The notes: a model not told the origin generated them from the sequence alone. A stretch of 64,000 nucleotides of DNA from Streptomyces alfalfae (GCF_004127445.1 NZ_QEXM01000048.1:1-64000), one strand, 5' to 3'; numbered from the stretch's first letter, positions 51,599 through 60,652 are shown. Numbers and translations are program-made.

Positions 51599-52762
51599 AT
51601 GGACGCAGGTCTCAAGCGCGATCTTGAGCAGAAGGTCCGGGACGGTGAGCGGCTGACCCGCGAGGACGGCATCGCCCTCTACGAGTCGGACGACCTCGCC
51701 TGGCTCGGCGGCCTCGCCCACGAGGTGCGCACGCGCAAGAACGGCGACGTCGTGCACTTCAACGTCAACCGCCACCTCAACATGACCAACGTGTGCACCG
51801 CCTCGTGCGCCTACTGCTCCTTCCAGCGCAAGCCGGGCGAGAAGGACGCGTACACGATGCGCATCGAGGAGGCCGTCCGCCTCGCCAAGGCGATGGAGGG
51901 CGAGAACCTCACCGAGCTGCACATCGTCAACGGCCTGCACCCCAACCTGCCTTGGCGGTACTACCCGCGTTCGCTGAGCGAGCTGAAGAAGGCCCTCCCG
52001 AACGTCTCCCTGAAGGCCTTCACGGCCACCGAGATCCACCACTTCGAGACGATCTCCGGGATGTCGGCCTCCGACATCCTGGACGAGCTGATCGAGGCGG
52101 GCCTGGAGTCGCTGACCGGCGGCGGCGCGGAGATCTTCGACTGGGAGGTGCGGCAGCACATCGTCGACCACCGCACCCACTGGGAGGACTGGTCGCGCAT
52201 CCACCGCCTCGCGCACGAGAAGGGTCTGAAGACCCCGTGCACGATGCTGTACGGCCACATCGAGGAGCGCCGCCACCGCGTCGACCACGTCCTGCGCCTG
52301 CGTGAGCTGCAGGACGAGACCGGCGGCTTCCAGGTCTTCATCCCGCTGCGCTACCAGCACGACTTCGTGGACATGAAGGACGGCAAGGTCAGGAACCGCC
52401 TCCAGGCGCGCACCACCATGGCCTCCGGCGCCGAGGCCCTGAAGACCTTCGCGGTCTCCCGGCTGCTCTTCGACAACGTCCCGCACGTCAAGGTCTTCTG
52501 GGTCATGCACGGCCTCCAGACCACGCAGCTCGCCCTCCAGCACGGCGCCGACGACATGGACGGCTCGGTCGTCGAGTACAAGATCACGCACGACGCCGAC
52601 AACTTCGGCACCCCGAACAAGCTGACCCGCGAGGACCTCCTCGACCTGATCCGCGAGGCCGGCTTCCGGCCGGTCGAGCGCAACACGCGCTACGAGGCGA
52701 TCCGCGAGTACGAGGGCCCCGACCCGCTGCTGCGCGAGTCCCCGCAGGCCATGCGGGTCTGA
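51599..52762 (+). CDS. mqnE: Aminofutalosine synthase (radical SAM)
   Basis: The 387-aa radical SAM enzyme joins the carboxyvinyloxybenzoate intermediate with SAM-derived adenosine in the futalosine menaquinone pathway. The iron-sulfur motif is VCTASCAYCSFQRKPGEKDA (CxxxCxxC), and ELHIVNGLHPNLPWRYYP and LTGGGAEIFDWEVRQHI are MqnE hallmarks. The ATG follows GGGCGAGGG. Confidence 0.96.
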   Translation: MDAGLKRDLEQKVRDGERLTREDGIALYESDDLAWLGGLAHEVRTRKNGDVVHFNVNRHLNMTNVCTASCAYCSFQRKPGEKDAYTMRIEEAVRLAKAMEGENLTELHIVNGLHPNLPWRYYPRSLSELKKALPNVSLKAFTATEIHHFETISGMSASDILDELIEAGLESLTGGGAEIFDWEVRQHIVDHRTHWEDWSRIHRLAHEKGLKTPCTMLYGHIEERRHRVDHVLRLRELQDETGGFQVFIPLRYQHDFVDMKDGKVRNRLQARTTMASGAEALKTFAVSRLLFDNVPHVKVFWVMHGLQTTQLALQHGADDMDGSVVEYKITHDADNFGTPNKLTREDLLDLIREAGFRPVERNTRYEAIREYEGPDPLLRESPQAMRV

Positions 52763-52769
52763 GGTCCGT

Positions 52770-53294
52770 ATGCCGCTCACGTTCCACCTCGACCCGCCGG
52801 TCGGCCCCGACCTGCGCGACGGCGTCCTCACCCTGTGGACGGACGTCACCAACGCGGGAGGGGCCGTCGGCTTCGTGCCGCCCGCCACGGCCGAGCAGAT
52901 ACGCCCCGAGTTCGTCAGGCACCTCGTCGCCATGGCCGAGGGCCGGGCGCGGCTGCTCGTGGGGTACGACGAGGAGGGCGCCGTCGCCGCGACGGCCTTC
53001 CTCACCCACAACACCCACCGCCTCATGCGGCACTGGATCTGGCTCTACACCGTCATGGTCCACCCCCGCCACCAGGGCAAGGGCTACGGCCGCGACCTCC
53101 TGGCCGCCGCGGAGGACGCGGCCCGCTCCCTGGAGGGCGTGGAGGCGGTGCGGCTCACCTGCCGCGGCGGCACCGGCCTGGAGAACTTCTACGCCTCCTG
53201 CGGCTACAAGGAGGTCGGCCGGGTGCCCGACGCCATCCGCCTCGCGCCGGACGACGACCGCGAGGACATCATGATGGTGCTGCCGCTGCGGTAG
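52770..53294 (+). CDS. GNAT-family N-acetyltransferase
   Basis: The 174-aa protein has the acetyl-CoA loop in VMVHPRHQGKGYGRDLLAAA (the QGKGYG P-loop) and a late LENFYASCGYKEVGRVPDAI strand-helix. The substrate is unknown. It starts 7 nt after mqnE and is probably co-transcribed with it. Confidence 0.9.
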   Translation: MPLTFHLDPPVGPDLRDGVLTLWTDVTNAGGAVGFVPPATAEQIRPEFVRHLVAMAEGRARLLVGYDEEGAVAATAFLTHNTHRLMRHWIWLYTVMVHPRHQGKGYGRDLLAAAEDAARSLEGVEAVRLTCRGGTGLENFYASCGYKEVGRVPDAIRLAPDDDREDIMMVLPLR

Positions 53295-53404
53295 CGGCCC
53301 GCGCCGCCGGGGCCCGCCCCCCTTGCCGGGCGGCGAGCCGCCCGTGTTTCACTGGGAGGGCTCGTCCAGCTCGGGCCCATTTCGGAACGGAAGAGTGGAT
53401 TGAC

Positions 53405-53731
53405 ATGCTCCGCTACACGCTGATGCGCCTCGGGATCTTCGTGGGCTGCTTCCTGGTCGTCTGGGGCCTCGTCTACGCCGAAATCCTGCCGCGCGGCCTC
53501 GGCGACTCCAACCTGCTCTGGGTGCTGCTGCTCGCGCTCGTCATCTCGGCGCCCATCAGCTTCGTGGTCCTGCGCAAGGAGCGCGACCGCGCCTCGGAGA
53601 CCGTGGTGGCGCGCGTGGAGCGCACCAAGGCCAACCTGGAGGCGAACCGCACCCAGGAGGACGTCGCGGACGACCTGGCGCGCGCGAAGGCCGACTCGCG
53701 GGGCGGCCGGACGCAGGCGCAGGGCTCGTAA
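53405..53731 (+). CDS. DUF4229 membrane protein
   Basis: The 108-aa protein has two transmembrane helices (LMRLGIFVGCFLVVWGLVYA and LLWVLLLALVISAPISFVVL) and a charged, helical cytosolic tail (VARVERTKANLEANRTQEDV). This is the Streptomyces DUF4229 type, of unknown role. It is the last gene before a strong terminator. Confidence 0.9.
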   Translation: MLRYTLMRLGIFVGCFLVVWGLVYAEILPRGLGDSNLLWVLLLALVISAPISFVVLRKERDRASETVVARVERTKANLEANRTQEDVADDLARAKADSRGGRTQAQGS

Positions 53732-53750
53732 GCTTCGTCACACACGTCGC

Positions 53751-53795
53751 CGGGACCCCGGCTCCGGAGCAGCTCGCTCCGGGGCCGGGGTCCCG
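53751..53795 (+). terminator. Terminator after the DUF4229 gene
   Basis: Two 20-nt arms (53751-53770 and 53776-53795) pair with one wobble around a 5-nt loop. It lies 19 nt after the stop. Confidence 0.88.
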
Positions 53796-53893
53796 TGCGT
53801 TCCGGCCGGATCGCGGCGGCGGGCGGGGAGTGGGCCGGGGGCCGGACGCTGCGGGCCGGGGACCGGAAGCACCGCTTCCCTCAAACAAGGCCT

Positions 53894-53923
53894 TTGATGT
53901 TCTCAAAGTACGAGTGTTAACGT
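53894..53923 (+). promoter_or_regulatory. Promoter of a leaderless leader-peptide transcript
   Basis: TTGATG (53894-53899), an 18-nt spacer and TAACGT (53918-53923) form a plausible vegetative promoter in a locally AT-rich stretch. The -10 ends 7 nt before the ATG at 53931, so transcription should begin at or next to that codon, giving a leaderless message. Confidence 0.62.
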
Positions 53924-53930
53924 ATTGGCC

Positions 53931-54032
53931 ATGAAGACAGCAGCAGCGCACCGCCACGCCATGAGCGTCCCGCTCGTGGCGCGCCTGCATGTCGACCTCT
54001 GCCGCTGCATGTCCGCGGCCTGTCACGTCTGA
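53931..54032 (+). CDS. Putative cysteine-containing leader peptide
   Basis: The 33-residue peptide starts MKTAAAHRHAMSVPLVARLH and ends VDLCRCMSAACHV. Cysteines stand at positions 24, 26 and 31. The HVDLCR core is the hallmark of a family of very short actinobacterial putative leader peptides found before sulfur-metabolism genes. It has no ribosome site but a promoter that would make it leaderless. Translation stalling at the Cys codons could control the symporter 91 nt downstream. ATG at 53961 is a possible internal start. Confidence 0.75.
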   Translation: MKTAAAHRHAMSVPLVARLHVDLCRCMSAACHV

Positions 54033-54123
54033 ATGTGACCCGCTGCAGCGACGCCGCTGACCCTTCGCGGTCGCCGCTCCCGTACGTCCCCCACCCCCTG
54101 ACTTACCTCACCGGAGTGTGTCC

Positions 54124-55515
54124 GTGTCCGCGAATTCCGCGACGCCCGCCGACCAGGCGAGCGGCCCCGAGAAGCCCGACCCCGGCTTCCGGATACCCAA
54201 GTTCCTCAAGGTTCCCTTCTGGGCGCAGATCCTCGGCGGTCTCGTCCTCGGCGTCCTGCTCGGCTGGCTCGCCCGCAGCCAGGACATCTCCTGGCTCGTC
54301 ACCACCCTCTCCAAGGTCGGCGACACCTTCATCGGCCTGCTGAAGCTCGCGGTCGCCCCGCTCGTCTTCTTCGCGATCCTGGTGTCCATCACCAACCTGC
54401 GGAAGGTCAACAACGCGGCGCGCCTGGCCACCCGCACCTTGCTGTGGTTCATGGTCACGTCGCTGATCGCGGTCGCCATCGGCCTCGCCATCGGCCTGCT
54501 CACCAACCCCGGCTCCGGCACCGGCCTCACCCCGAAGGACGGCAAGGCCCCCGACCACGCGGGCTCCTGGATCGACTTCCTCACCGGGATCATCCCGACG
54601 GACGTCATCACGCCCTTCACCGAGCTGAACGTCCTCCAGATCGTCTTCATGGCCGCCGTCGCCGGTATCGCCGTACTGAAGATCGGTGACAAGGCGCAGC
54701 CCATCCTGGAGCTCTCCGAGTCCGTCCTCGCGCTGCTCCAGAAGGCCCTGTGGTGGGTCATCAAGCTGTCCCCGATCGGCACCGTCGGCCTCATCGGCTT
54801 CGCCATCGCGGACTACGGCTGGAACCTCATCAGCAAGTACGCGACGTTCACCGCCGACATCTACATCGGCTGCGCCCTGGTGATGTTCGGCGTCTACCCG
54901 CTGCTGCTCGCCACCGTCGCCAAGGTCAACCCGCTCCAGTTCTTCAAGGGCGCCTGGCCCGCGATCCAGCTCGCGTTCGTCTCGCGCTCCTCGGTCGGCA
55001 CGATGCCGGTCACCCAGAAGGTCACCGAGCGGCTCGGCGTGCCGAAGGAGTACACCTCCTTCGCGGTGCCCTTCGGCGCCACCACCAAGATGGACGGCTG
55101 CGCCGCGATCTACCCGTCGATCGCCGCGATCTTCGTCGCGCAGATCTTCGACGTGAACCTGGGCGTCAAGGAGTACCTGCTCATCGCCTTCGTGTCGGTC
55201 GTCGGCTCCGCCGCCACGGCCGGTCTGACCGGCGCCACGGTCATGCTGACGCTGACCCTGTCCACGCTGGGCCTGCCCATGGAGGGCGTCGGCCTGCTGC
55301 TCGCCATCGACCCGGTCCTGGACATGATGCGCACCGCCACGAACGTGGCCGGCCAGGCGCTGGTTCCCGTGATCGTCGCCGCCCGCGAGAAGATCCTCGA
55401 CCGCGAGGCCTACGAGCACGCGTCGGCGTCGCCGCTGGACGACTTCGACGAGCCGGCTCCGGCGCCGCAGCCGCGTGACGCCCAGGCGTCGCGCCCGGTG
55501 CCCGCGGGCGTGTAA
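54124..55515 (+). CDS. DAACS-family cation symporter, possibly for cystine
   Basis: The 463-aa protein is a dicarboxylate/amino acid:cation symporter with about eight helices and two re-entrant loops. FVSRSSVGTMPVTQKVTERL is the Ser-rich HP1 tip, FGATTKMDGCAAIYPSIAAI is the variant NMDG(T) motif, and IDPVLDMMRTATNVAGQALV is the substrate-binding Asp/Arg helix. The variant KMDGCA differs from classical glutamate carriers. Together with the Cys leader peptide this suggests cystine uptake of the TcyP kind, which is inference. GTG 54124 has GGAG 7 nt upstream; GTG 54118 is an alternative. Confidence 0.9.
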   Translation: MSANSATPADQASGPEKPDPGFRIPKFLKVPFWAQILGGLVLGVLLGWLARSQDISWLVTTLSKVGDTFIGLLKLAVAPLVFFAILVSITNLRKVNNAARLATRTLLWFMVTSLIAVAIGLAIGLLTNPGSGTGLTPKDGKAPDHAGSWIDFLTGIIPTDVITPFTELNVLQIVFMAAVAGIAVLKIGDKAQPILELSESVLALLQKALWWVIKLSPIGTVGLIGFAIADYGWNLISKYATFTADIYIGCALVMFGVYPLLLATVAKVNPLQFFKGAWPAIQLAFVSRSSVGTMPVTQKVTERLGVPKEYTSFAVPFGATTKMDGCAAIYPSIAAIFVAQIFDVNLGVKEYLLIAFVSVVGSAATAGLTGATVMLTLTLSTLGLPMEGVGLLLAIDPVLDMMRTATNVAGQALVPVIVAAREKILDREAYEHASASPLDDFDEPAPAPQPRDAQASRPVPAGV

Positions 55516-55531
55516 CGACCCCCGCCCCTCG

Positions 55532-55572
55532 GCCCCGCTCCGGAAAGCCCACCGAGGCTTCCGGGGCGGGGC
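55532..55572 (+). terminator. Terminator after the symporter gene
   Basis: A roughly 17-bp G+C-rich stem (55532-55549 with 55556-55572), with one bulge and one wobble, closes a 6-nt loop, 17 nt after the stop. Confidence 0.82.
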
Positions 55573-55633
55573 TTCGTCGTGGGGCTCGCCCCGGGCTAGT
55601 TCTGGCCAGAGCATTGCCGAGGGTGATCGAGGG

Positions 55634-56347
55634 GTGGCCTCCGTTGACCGTACGCTGATCCCGGACGGACAGCGTGGGAAGGCGGGGCGGGTGGGCGAGA
55701 AGCAGCGGCAGAAACGGATGCCGCGGGCCGTGCGCGAGCAGCAGATGCTGGACGCGGCGGTGCGGATCTTCGGGCAGCGGGGGTTCCGGGCCGCGTCCAT
55801 GGACGAGATCGCGGAGCTGGCCGGGGTGTCAAAGCCGCTGGTGTACCTCTATCTGCACTCCAAGGACGACCTGTTCACCGCCTGCATCCGGCGGGAGGCC
55901 GCCGCGCTCGTCGAGGCCGTGCGGAACGGGGTGGAGGCCGCCGCGGGGGAGAGCGCCGACCGGCAGCTCTGGTCGGGGCTGCGGGCGTTCTTCACGCACA
56001 CCGCCGAGCGGCCCGACGGGTGGGCGGTGCTGCACAGCCAGGCGCGCACCCAGGGGGAGCCGTTCGCCGCCGAGGTCGCCGCGATGCGGGAGGAGGTCCT
56101 CGCCTACGTGACGGCGCTGATCGCCGAGGCGGCGCGGGAGGCCCACGGGGACCCCTCGCTGCCGGCCCGCGAGGTGGCGGGGCTCGCGCAGGCCCTCGTG
56201 GGCGCGGCGGAGTCCCTGGCGGGGTGGGCCAACACGGATACGTCGGTGTCGGCGCGGGAGGCTGCGGCGACACTCATGAACTTCGCGTGGGCGGGCCTCG
56301 GGTCGCTCATGGAGGGACGCCGCTGGGCGGCCCACGTCCCCGGCTGA
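55634..56347 (+). CDS. TetR-family transcriptional regulator
   Basis: The 237-aa regulator has a basic N-terminus and the TetR helix-turn-helix REQQMLDAAVRIFGQRGFRA, then SMDEIAELAGVSKPLVYLYL. An all-helical ligand domain with LRAFFTHTAERPDGWAVLHS follows. Start: GTG 55634 is chosen; GTG 55691 (GEKQRQKRMPRAVRE) would remove 19 residues. The possible target is the downstream hydrolase or itself. Confidence 0.88.
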   Translation: MASVDRTLIPDGQRGKAGRVGEKQRQKRMPRAVREQQMLDAAVRIFGQRGFRAASMDEIAELAGVSKPLVYLYLHSKDDLFTACIRREAAALVEAVRNGVEAAAGESADRQLWSGLRAFFTHTAERPDGWAVLHSQARTQGEPFAAEVAAMREEVLAYVTALIAEAAREAHGDPSLPAREVAGLAQALVGAAESLAGWANTDTSVSAREAAATLMNFAWAGLGSLMEGRRWAAHVPG

Positions 56348-56462
56348 GACCGCAGCCGGCCGCGCCGGAGGGTGGTCGGCGTGTGCGCACCGTCACCGCC
56401 GGGCGGGCGAGCTTCCCGGCGGGCGCTTAGGGTGAGTGAGGGGCACACCCAGGGAGGTTGCC

Positions 56463-58046
56463 GTGCGCGGAGCTTGTGCACTCGCCGGCGTCACCGTACT
56501 GGCCGTGGTGGGAGCGGGAGCTCCGTGGCCGACCTCGGCCGCCGCTGCCGGGGACGGGCGGCCCGACCTGTCGCGGTTCTACACGCAGAAGATCAAGTGG
56601 GCCGCCTGCGAGGGCGACACCGAAGCCATGGCGGACGCCACCGGTGACGCCAAGGACATCCGGTGCGGGGACGTCAAGGTGCCCATCGACTACGCCGACC
56701 CGGCGGCCGGGACCGTCGACGTCGCGATGATCCGCATGAAGTCCAGTTCGGCGGGGAAGCCCAGAGGCTCCCTGCTGCTGAACTTCGGCGGACCCGGCGG
56801 GCCCGGTGTCTCCGCACTCGCCGGATCGCAGAAGGACTTCTCCTTCCTCAGCAAGGAGTACGACGTCGTCTCCTTCGACCCGCGGGGCGTGGGCGAGAGC
56901 GCCCCCGTGACCTGCGGTGACGCCGACGCGGGCACCGAAGTCCTGGAGAGCGGGGGCACGGACGGCGCCGAGGACCCCGCGGCCGTGCTCAAGAGGCTGC
57001 GCGAGGCCGCCGCCGAGTGCGCGAAGAAGTCGGGGCCCGTCCTGCCGCACATGGGCACGGTCAACGTCTCGCGCGACCTCGACGTGATGCGGCAGGCCCT
57101 CGGCGACAAGAAGCTCAACTACCTCGGCTTCTCGTACGGGACGCGGCTCGGGGCCGTCTTCGCCGCCCAGTTCCCCGACAAGGTCGGCCGCATGGTGCTG
57201 GACGGCGTGGACACGCTGACCGAGCCGGTCGCCGAGCAGTCCCTCGCCACGGCGGAGGGCCGCCAGACCGCCCTCGACAACTTCCTGACCTGGTGCACAG
57301 GGAACCCCGGCTGCGTCTTCGGCACCGACGCGCGGGCCGCGCGCCAGGACATGCGGCAGATCATCGAGGACCTGGACGAGATGCCGCTCCAGGCCATGGA
57401 CGGCGGGCAGTTCAGCGGCCAGGACGTCGTCGGCGTGCTGGGCCAGGCCCTGTACAGCAGGCAGGCCTGGCCCGCCCTCTCCCAGGCCCTCGGCGCGCTG
57501 CTCGCGGACGGTGACCCCCGGGCGCTGCTGCGGATGAGCGGCGGACTCGGCGGGGCGGTGCGCGACGGCGGCTCGACGGCACGCGGGGAACCGGTGCCGA
57601 TGGACAACGCGACCGCCGCGCTGATGGCCGTCAACTGCGCCGACGACCCGGACCGGCCGGACGCCGCGCGGATAGAGAAGGAGATCGGCCGGCTCAAGAA
57701 GGAGTTCGAGGAGGCCTCGCCCGTCTTCGGCCGGTCGATGCTGATGCCCGTCCTGCTCTGCTTCGGCCGCCCTCCCGGCACCGACTACATCCGCGAGTCG
57801 GTACGGGACGTCGACAGCCCCGAGCTGCTGCTCGTCGGCACGCGCGGCGACCCCGCGACGCCGTACCGCTGGACGGAGGAGACCGCCGAGCGGCTCGGCC
57901 CCAAGGCGATCGTCCTGGACAACAAGGGCGACGGCCACACCGGTTACCTGGGCTCCGAGTGCGTGCGCGACAAGGTCGACGGCTTCCTGCTGTACGGCGA
58001 GATGCCCCCCGACGGCAGCTCCTGCCCGCCCGACAAGGCGGAGTGA
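56463..58046 (+). CDS. Secreted alpha/beta hydrolase, tripeptidyl aminopeptidase type
   Basis: The 527-aa protein has a Sec signal peptide (VRGACALAGVTVLAVVGAGA, cleavage near WPTSAAAAGDG). Its alpha/beta-hydrolase fold shows oxyanion-loop NFGGPGGPGVSAL, VSFDPRGVGESAPVTC, nucleophile Ser in YLGFSYGTRLGAVFA, Asp in LLVGTRGDPATPYRW and His in GDGHTGYLGSEC. Cysteine pairs are frequent, as in the exported SlpD/SlpE and Tap-type tripeptidyl peptidases of Streptomyces. GTG 56463 has GGGAGG 5 nt upstream. Confidence 0.92.
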   Translation: MRGACALAGVTVLAVVGAGAPWPTSAAAAGDGRPDLSRFYTQKIKWAACEGDTEAMADATGDAKDIRCGDVKVPIDYADPAAGTVDVAMIRMKSSSAGKPRGSLLLNFGGPGGPGVSALAGSQKDFSFLSKEYDVVSFDPRGVGESAPVTCGDADAGTEVLESGGTDGAEDPAAVLKRLREAAAECAKKSGPVLPHMGTVNVSRDLDVMRQALGDKKLNYLGFSYGTRLGAVFAAQFPDKVGRMVLDGVDTLTEPVAEQSLATAEGRQTALDNFLTWCTGNPGCVFGTDARAARQDMRQIIEDLDEMPLQAMDGGQFSGQDVVGVLGQALYSRQAWPALSQALGALLADGDPRALLRMSGGLGGAVRDGGSTARGEPVPMDNATAALMAVNCADDPDRPDAARIEKEIGRLKKEFEEASPVFGRSMLMPVLLCFGRPPGTDYIRESVRDVDSPELLLVGTRGDPATPYRWTEETAERLGPKAIVLDNKGDGHTGYLGSECVRDKVDGFLLYGEMPPDGSSCPPDKAE

Positions 58047-58064
58047 GCGGGCAGGGGGGACGGT

Positions 58065-58931
58065 CTACTCGGCGGGCGCCAGGCCGAGCATCGCCTTCTC
58101 GTCGGGGGTGTCCGGCTCGGCCTGGTAGACCACCATGCGCTGGCCGCCCGTCCGCGCCAGCGTCATCACCTCGTACGTGAGGGTCATCGCGCCCACCTTC
58201 GGGTGGTCGAAGGACTTGGTGCCGCCGCCGCGCTCGCACACGTCGTACCGCTCCCAGAGCGGGCCGAACTCCGGTGACTTGAGCAGCAGCTCGCCGACGA
58301 GGCTCATCAGCCGCGGGGAGTCGGGGTCCGTGCCGCCGACCGCCCGCAGATGCGCCACGGAGGTGGCGACCGTCGCCTCCCACGGCTGGTAGAGCACGCG
58401 GCCCACGGGGTGCAGGAAGAGGTAGCGGGTCAGGTTGCGCCGCTCGGCGGGCCAGTCCCACAGGCCGGGGAGCAGCGCCTTGCCGGGGGCGTTGGCGGCG
58501 AGCATGTACATGTGCCTGCTCACGACGTACGCGGGCAGCGGCGCCAGCGCCTGGAGCATCCGCAGGGTGGAGGCGCGGACCGTGTCGTCGGCGGTGGGGT
58601 GCGGTTCCGTGAGGCGTCCTGACGCCAACTCGGCCAGTTCACGCAGGCGTTCGTGCGCGTCGCCGCCCAGCCGCAGGGCGCGGGCCAGGGCGTCGATGAC
58701 GGCGGGGGAGGGGTTCGTCTCGCGGCCCCGCTCCAGGCGGGTGTAGTAGTCGACGCTCACTCCGGCGAGGGTGGCCAGCTCCTCGCGGCGCAGCCCCGGC
58801 GTACGGCGCAGCCCCGTCCCCGCGGGCAGCCCCGCCTCGGCGGGGGTGACGCGGGCCCTGCGGGCGCGGAGGTATCTGCCGAGTTCCGTGCCGGTGGGCG
58901 GGGCCGCGGTGGTCGCCGTGCTGTCCTTCAT
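58065..58931 (-). CDS. Helix-turn-helix regulator with MmyB-like ligand domain
   Basis: The 288-aa protein has an N-terminal XRE helix-turn-helix (LRREELATLAGVSVDYYTRL, then ERGRETNPSPAVIDALARAL) and a C-terminal MmyB-type PAS-like domain (YVVSRHMYMLAANAPGKALL, WEATVATSVAHLRAVGG, FDHPKVGAMTLTYEVM). Such regulators usually repress a neighbouring, divergent gene; here that is the MFS exporter. Confidence 0.91.
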   Translation of the reverse strand: MKDSTATTAAPPTGTELGRYLRARRARVTPAEAGLPAGTGLRRTPGLRREELATLAGVSVDYYTRLERGRETNPSPAVIDALARALRLGGDAHERLRELAELASGRLTEPHPTADDTVRASTLRMLQALAPLPAYVVSRHMYMLAANAPGKALLPGLWDWPAERRNLTRYLFLHPVGRVLYQPWEATVATSVAHLRAVGGTDPDSPRLMSLVGELLLKSPEFGPLWERYDVCERGGGTKSFDHPKVGAMTLTYEVMTLARTGGQRMVVYQAEPDTPDEKAMLGLAPAE

Positions 58932-59209
58932 CGCTCCATTGTTCCCCTCGGCGCGCGCACGTGGGGGGCCGTGTCAGGGCCTGGAACGTCCCGCCCTGCC
59001 GCCGCGGGCCGCCCCGGCGCACAGTGAGAGGTGTCGCGGGCGGCCCGGCCGCCGTGGCCCAGGGGGTGCGCCGTCACCGGACCGCGGCCACCGGGGGCCC
59101 GCCGCCCGCGCGTGCCCACCACCACCAATGCCGCCATCGCTGCCGCCCGCGCCCGGCCATCCGGGGCCGCCCGCCAACGACTGCCCGCCCCCGAGCACTT
59201 GGGAGAACC
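58932..59209. promoter_or_regulatory. Divergent regulator/exporter intergenic region
   Basis: This 278-nt stretch holds the promoters for the MmyB-type regulator and the MFS gene. It is very G+C-rich and I find no clear -10/-35 pair or operator palindrome in it. Confidence 0.4.
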
Positions 59210-60652
59210 GTGTCCGCGCCCACGCCCGCACCCGTACCCATGCCCGCACCCGTGTCCGCACCCGCGCCCGTACCGGTGTCCGTCACCCCCACGCCCACGC
59301 CCGCTCCGGCCCCCGCCTCCCCCGTCGCGCTCCTGGCGGCGCTGCTCGGCTTCAGCGTCATCACGATCGACGTCACCGCCGTGAACATCGCCCTGCCCGA
59401 CATCAGCGCCTCCCTGCGCGGCGGCATGGCCGGGCTCCAGTGGGTCGTGGACGCGTACACGCTGATGTTCGCCGCGCTGATGCTCTCCGCGGGGGCGCTC
59501 GCCGACCGGGCGGGGGCGCGGCGCGCTTACGCCTGGGGTGTCGGCCTCTTCACCGCCGCCTCGCTGGCCTGCGCCCTCGCGCCCGGCATCGGGGCGCTGA
59601 TCGCCGCCCGCGTCGCGCAGGGCGGGGCAGCCGCCATCGTGATGCCCGCCTCGCTCGCCCTGATCCGGCAGGCCTACGACGATCCGCGCCGCAGGGCACG
59701 GGCCATCGCGCTCTGGACGGTGGGCGGCTCGGTGGCCGTCGCCGTCGGCCCCGTGCTCGGCGGCGTGCTGACCGAAGCCGCGGGCTGGCGGGCCGTGTTC
59801 CTCCTCAACCTCCCCGTGGGCGCGGTGATCCTTGCCCTGCTCGCCCGCACCGCCCCCTCGCCCCGCCGCCCCGCGCCGCTGGACCTCGTGGGCCAGGCGA
59901 CCGCCGTCCTCACCCTCACCGGCCTGGCCTTCGCCGTCATCGAAGGCGGCCACCTGGGCTGGACGAGCGTGCCCGTCCTGCTCTCCTCCGCCGTGGCCGC
60001 CGCCGCGGGGATCGCCTTCTACACCGCCGAGCGGCGGCACTCCGCGCCGCTGGTCCCGCTCGGGCTGCTGCGCCGGCGGGGCGTCGGCATCGCCCTGGCG
60101 GTCGGCTTCGCCGTGAACGCCGGCTTCTACGGCCTGACCTTCCTCCTCGGCCTCTACTACCAGCAGCTTCGCGGCATGTCGGGCGTCACGGCGGGCCTGA
60201 TGTTCATCCCGCTGGCCGCGCTGATCACCGCCACGAACCTGGTCTCCCCCCGCGCCGCCGAACGCCTCGGCCGCCGCCGGGTCATCGTCATCGGCCAGGC
60301 GGTCCTGGCCCTCGCCCTCTTCGTCCTCGTCCCGCTGACGGCCACGACGCCGCTCTGGCTCGTCCTGCTCCTCCTGGTCCCGACCGGCCTCGGCGGCGCG
60401 TTCGCGGTCCCCGCGCTGACCGCCCAACTGATGGACGCGGTTCCCGCCGCCCGCGCGGGCACGGCCTCCGGCCTGCTCGCCGCGTGCCGCCAGACCGGCG
60501 GCGCGATGTCCGTCGCCCTCTTCGGCGCGCTCCTGGCGAGCGGCGCAGCCACCGGCTTCTCACTGCCGGGCATGCGTGCGGCCCTGGTGGCGGTCGGCCT
60601 CCTGCTCTGCGTGACGACGGCGCTGGCGGCGTGGCTGCTGCCGAGGGATTGA
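59210..60652 (+). CDS. MFS drug-type exporter (DHA2, 14 helices)
   Basis: The 480-aa permease has roughly 14 hydrophobic segments with DHA2 motifs: IDVTAVNIALPDISASL near residue 50, WVVDAYTLMFAALMLSAGAL, ADRAGARRAYAWG (motif A) and WTVGGSVAVAVGPVLGG (motif C). An odd N-terminal tail (about residues 2-33) consists almost only of Pro, Ala, Val, Thr and Ser. GTG 59210 follows GGGAGA. The open frame reaches 58961, but upstream residues look non-coding. It is divergent from the MmyB-type regulator across 278 nt. Confidence 0.88.
   Translation: MSAPTPAPVPMPAPVSAPAPVPVSVTPTPTPAPAPASPVALLAALLGFSVITIDVTAVNIALPDISASLRGGMAGLQWVVDAYTLMFAALMLSAGALADRAGARRAYAWGVGLFTAASLACALAPGIGALIAARVAQGGAAAIVMPASLALIRQAYDDPRRRARAIALWTVGGSVAVAVGPVLGGVLTEAAGWRAVFLLNLPVGAVILALLARTAPSPRRPAPLDLVGQATAVLTLTGLAFAVIEGGHLGWTSVPVLLSSAVAAAAGIAFYTAERRHSAPLVPLGLLRRRGVGIALAVGFAVNAGFYGLTFLLGLYYQQLRGMSGVTAGLMFIPLAALITATNLVSPRAAERLGRRRVIVIGQAVLALALFVLVPLTATTPLWLVLLLLVPTGLGGAFAVPALTAQLMDAVPAARAGTASGLLAACRQTGGAMSVALFGALLASGAATGFSLPGMRAALVAVGLLLCVTTALAAWLLPRD

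Noticed and set aside
59222..59330. A repeat array that could suggest CRISPR
   Set aside because: The CCCGCACCCGTA-type units are short, contiguous, imperfect and in frame with the MFS gene; there are no spacers and no cas genes.
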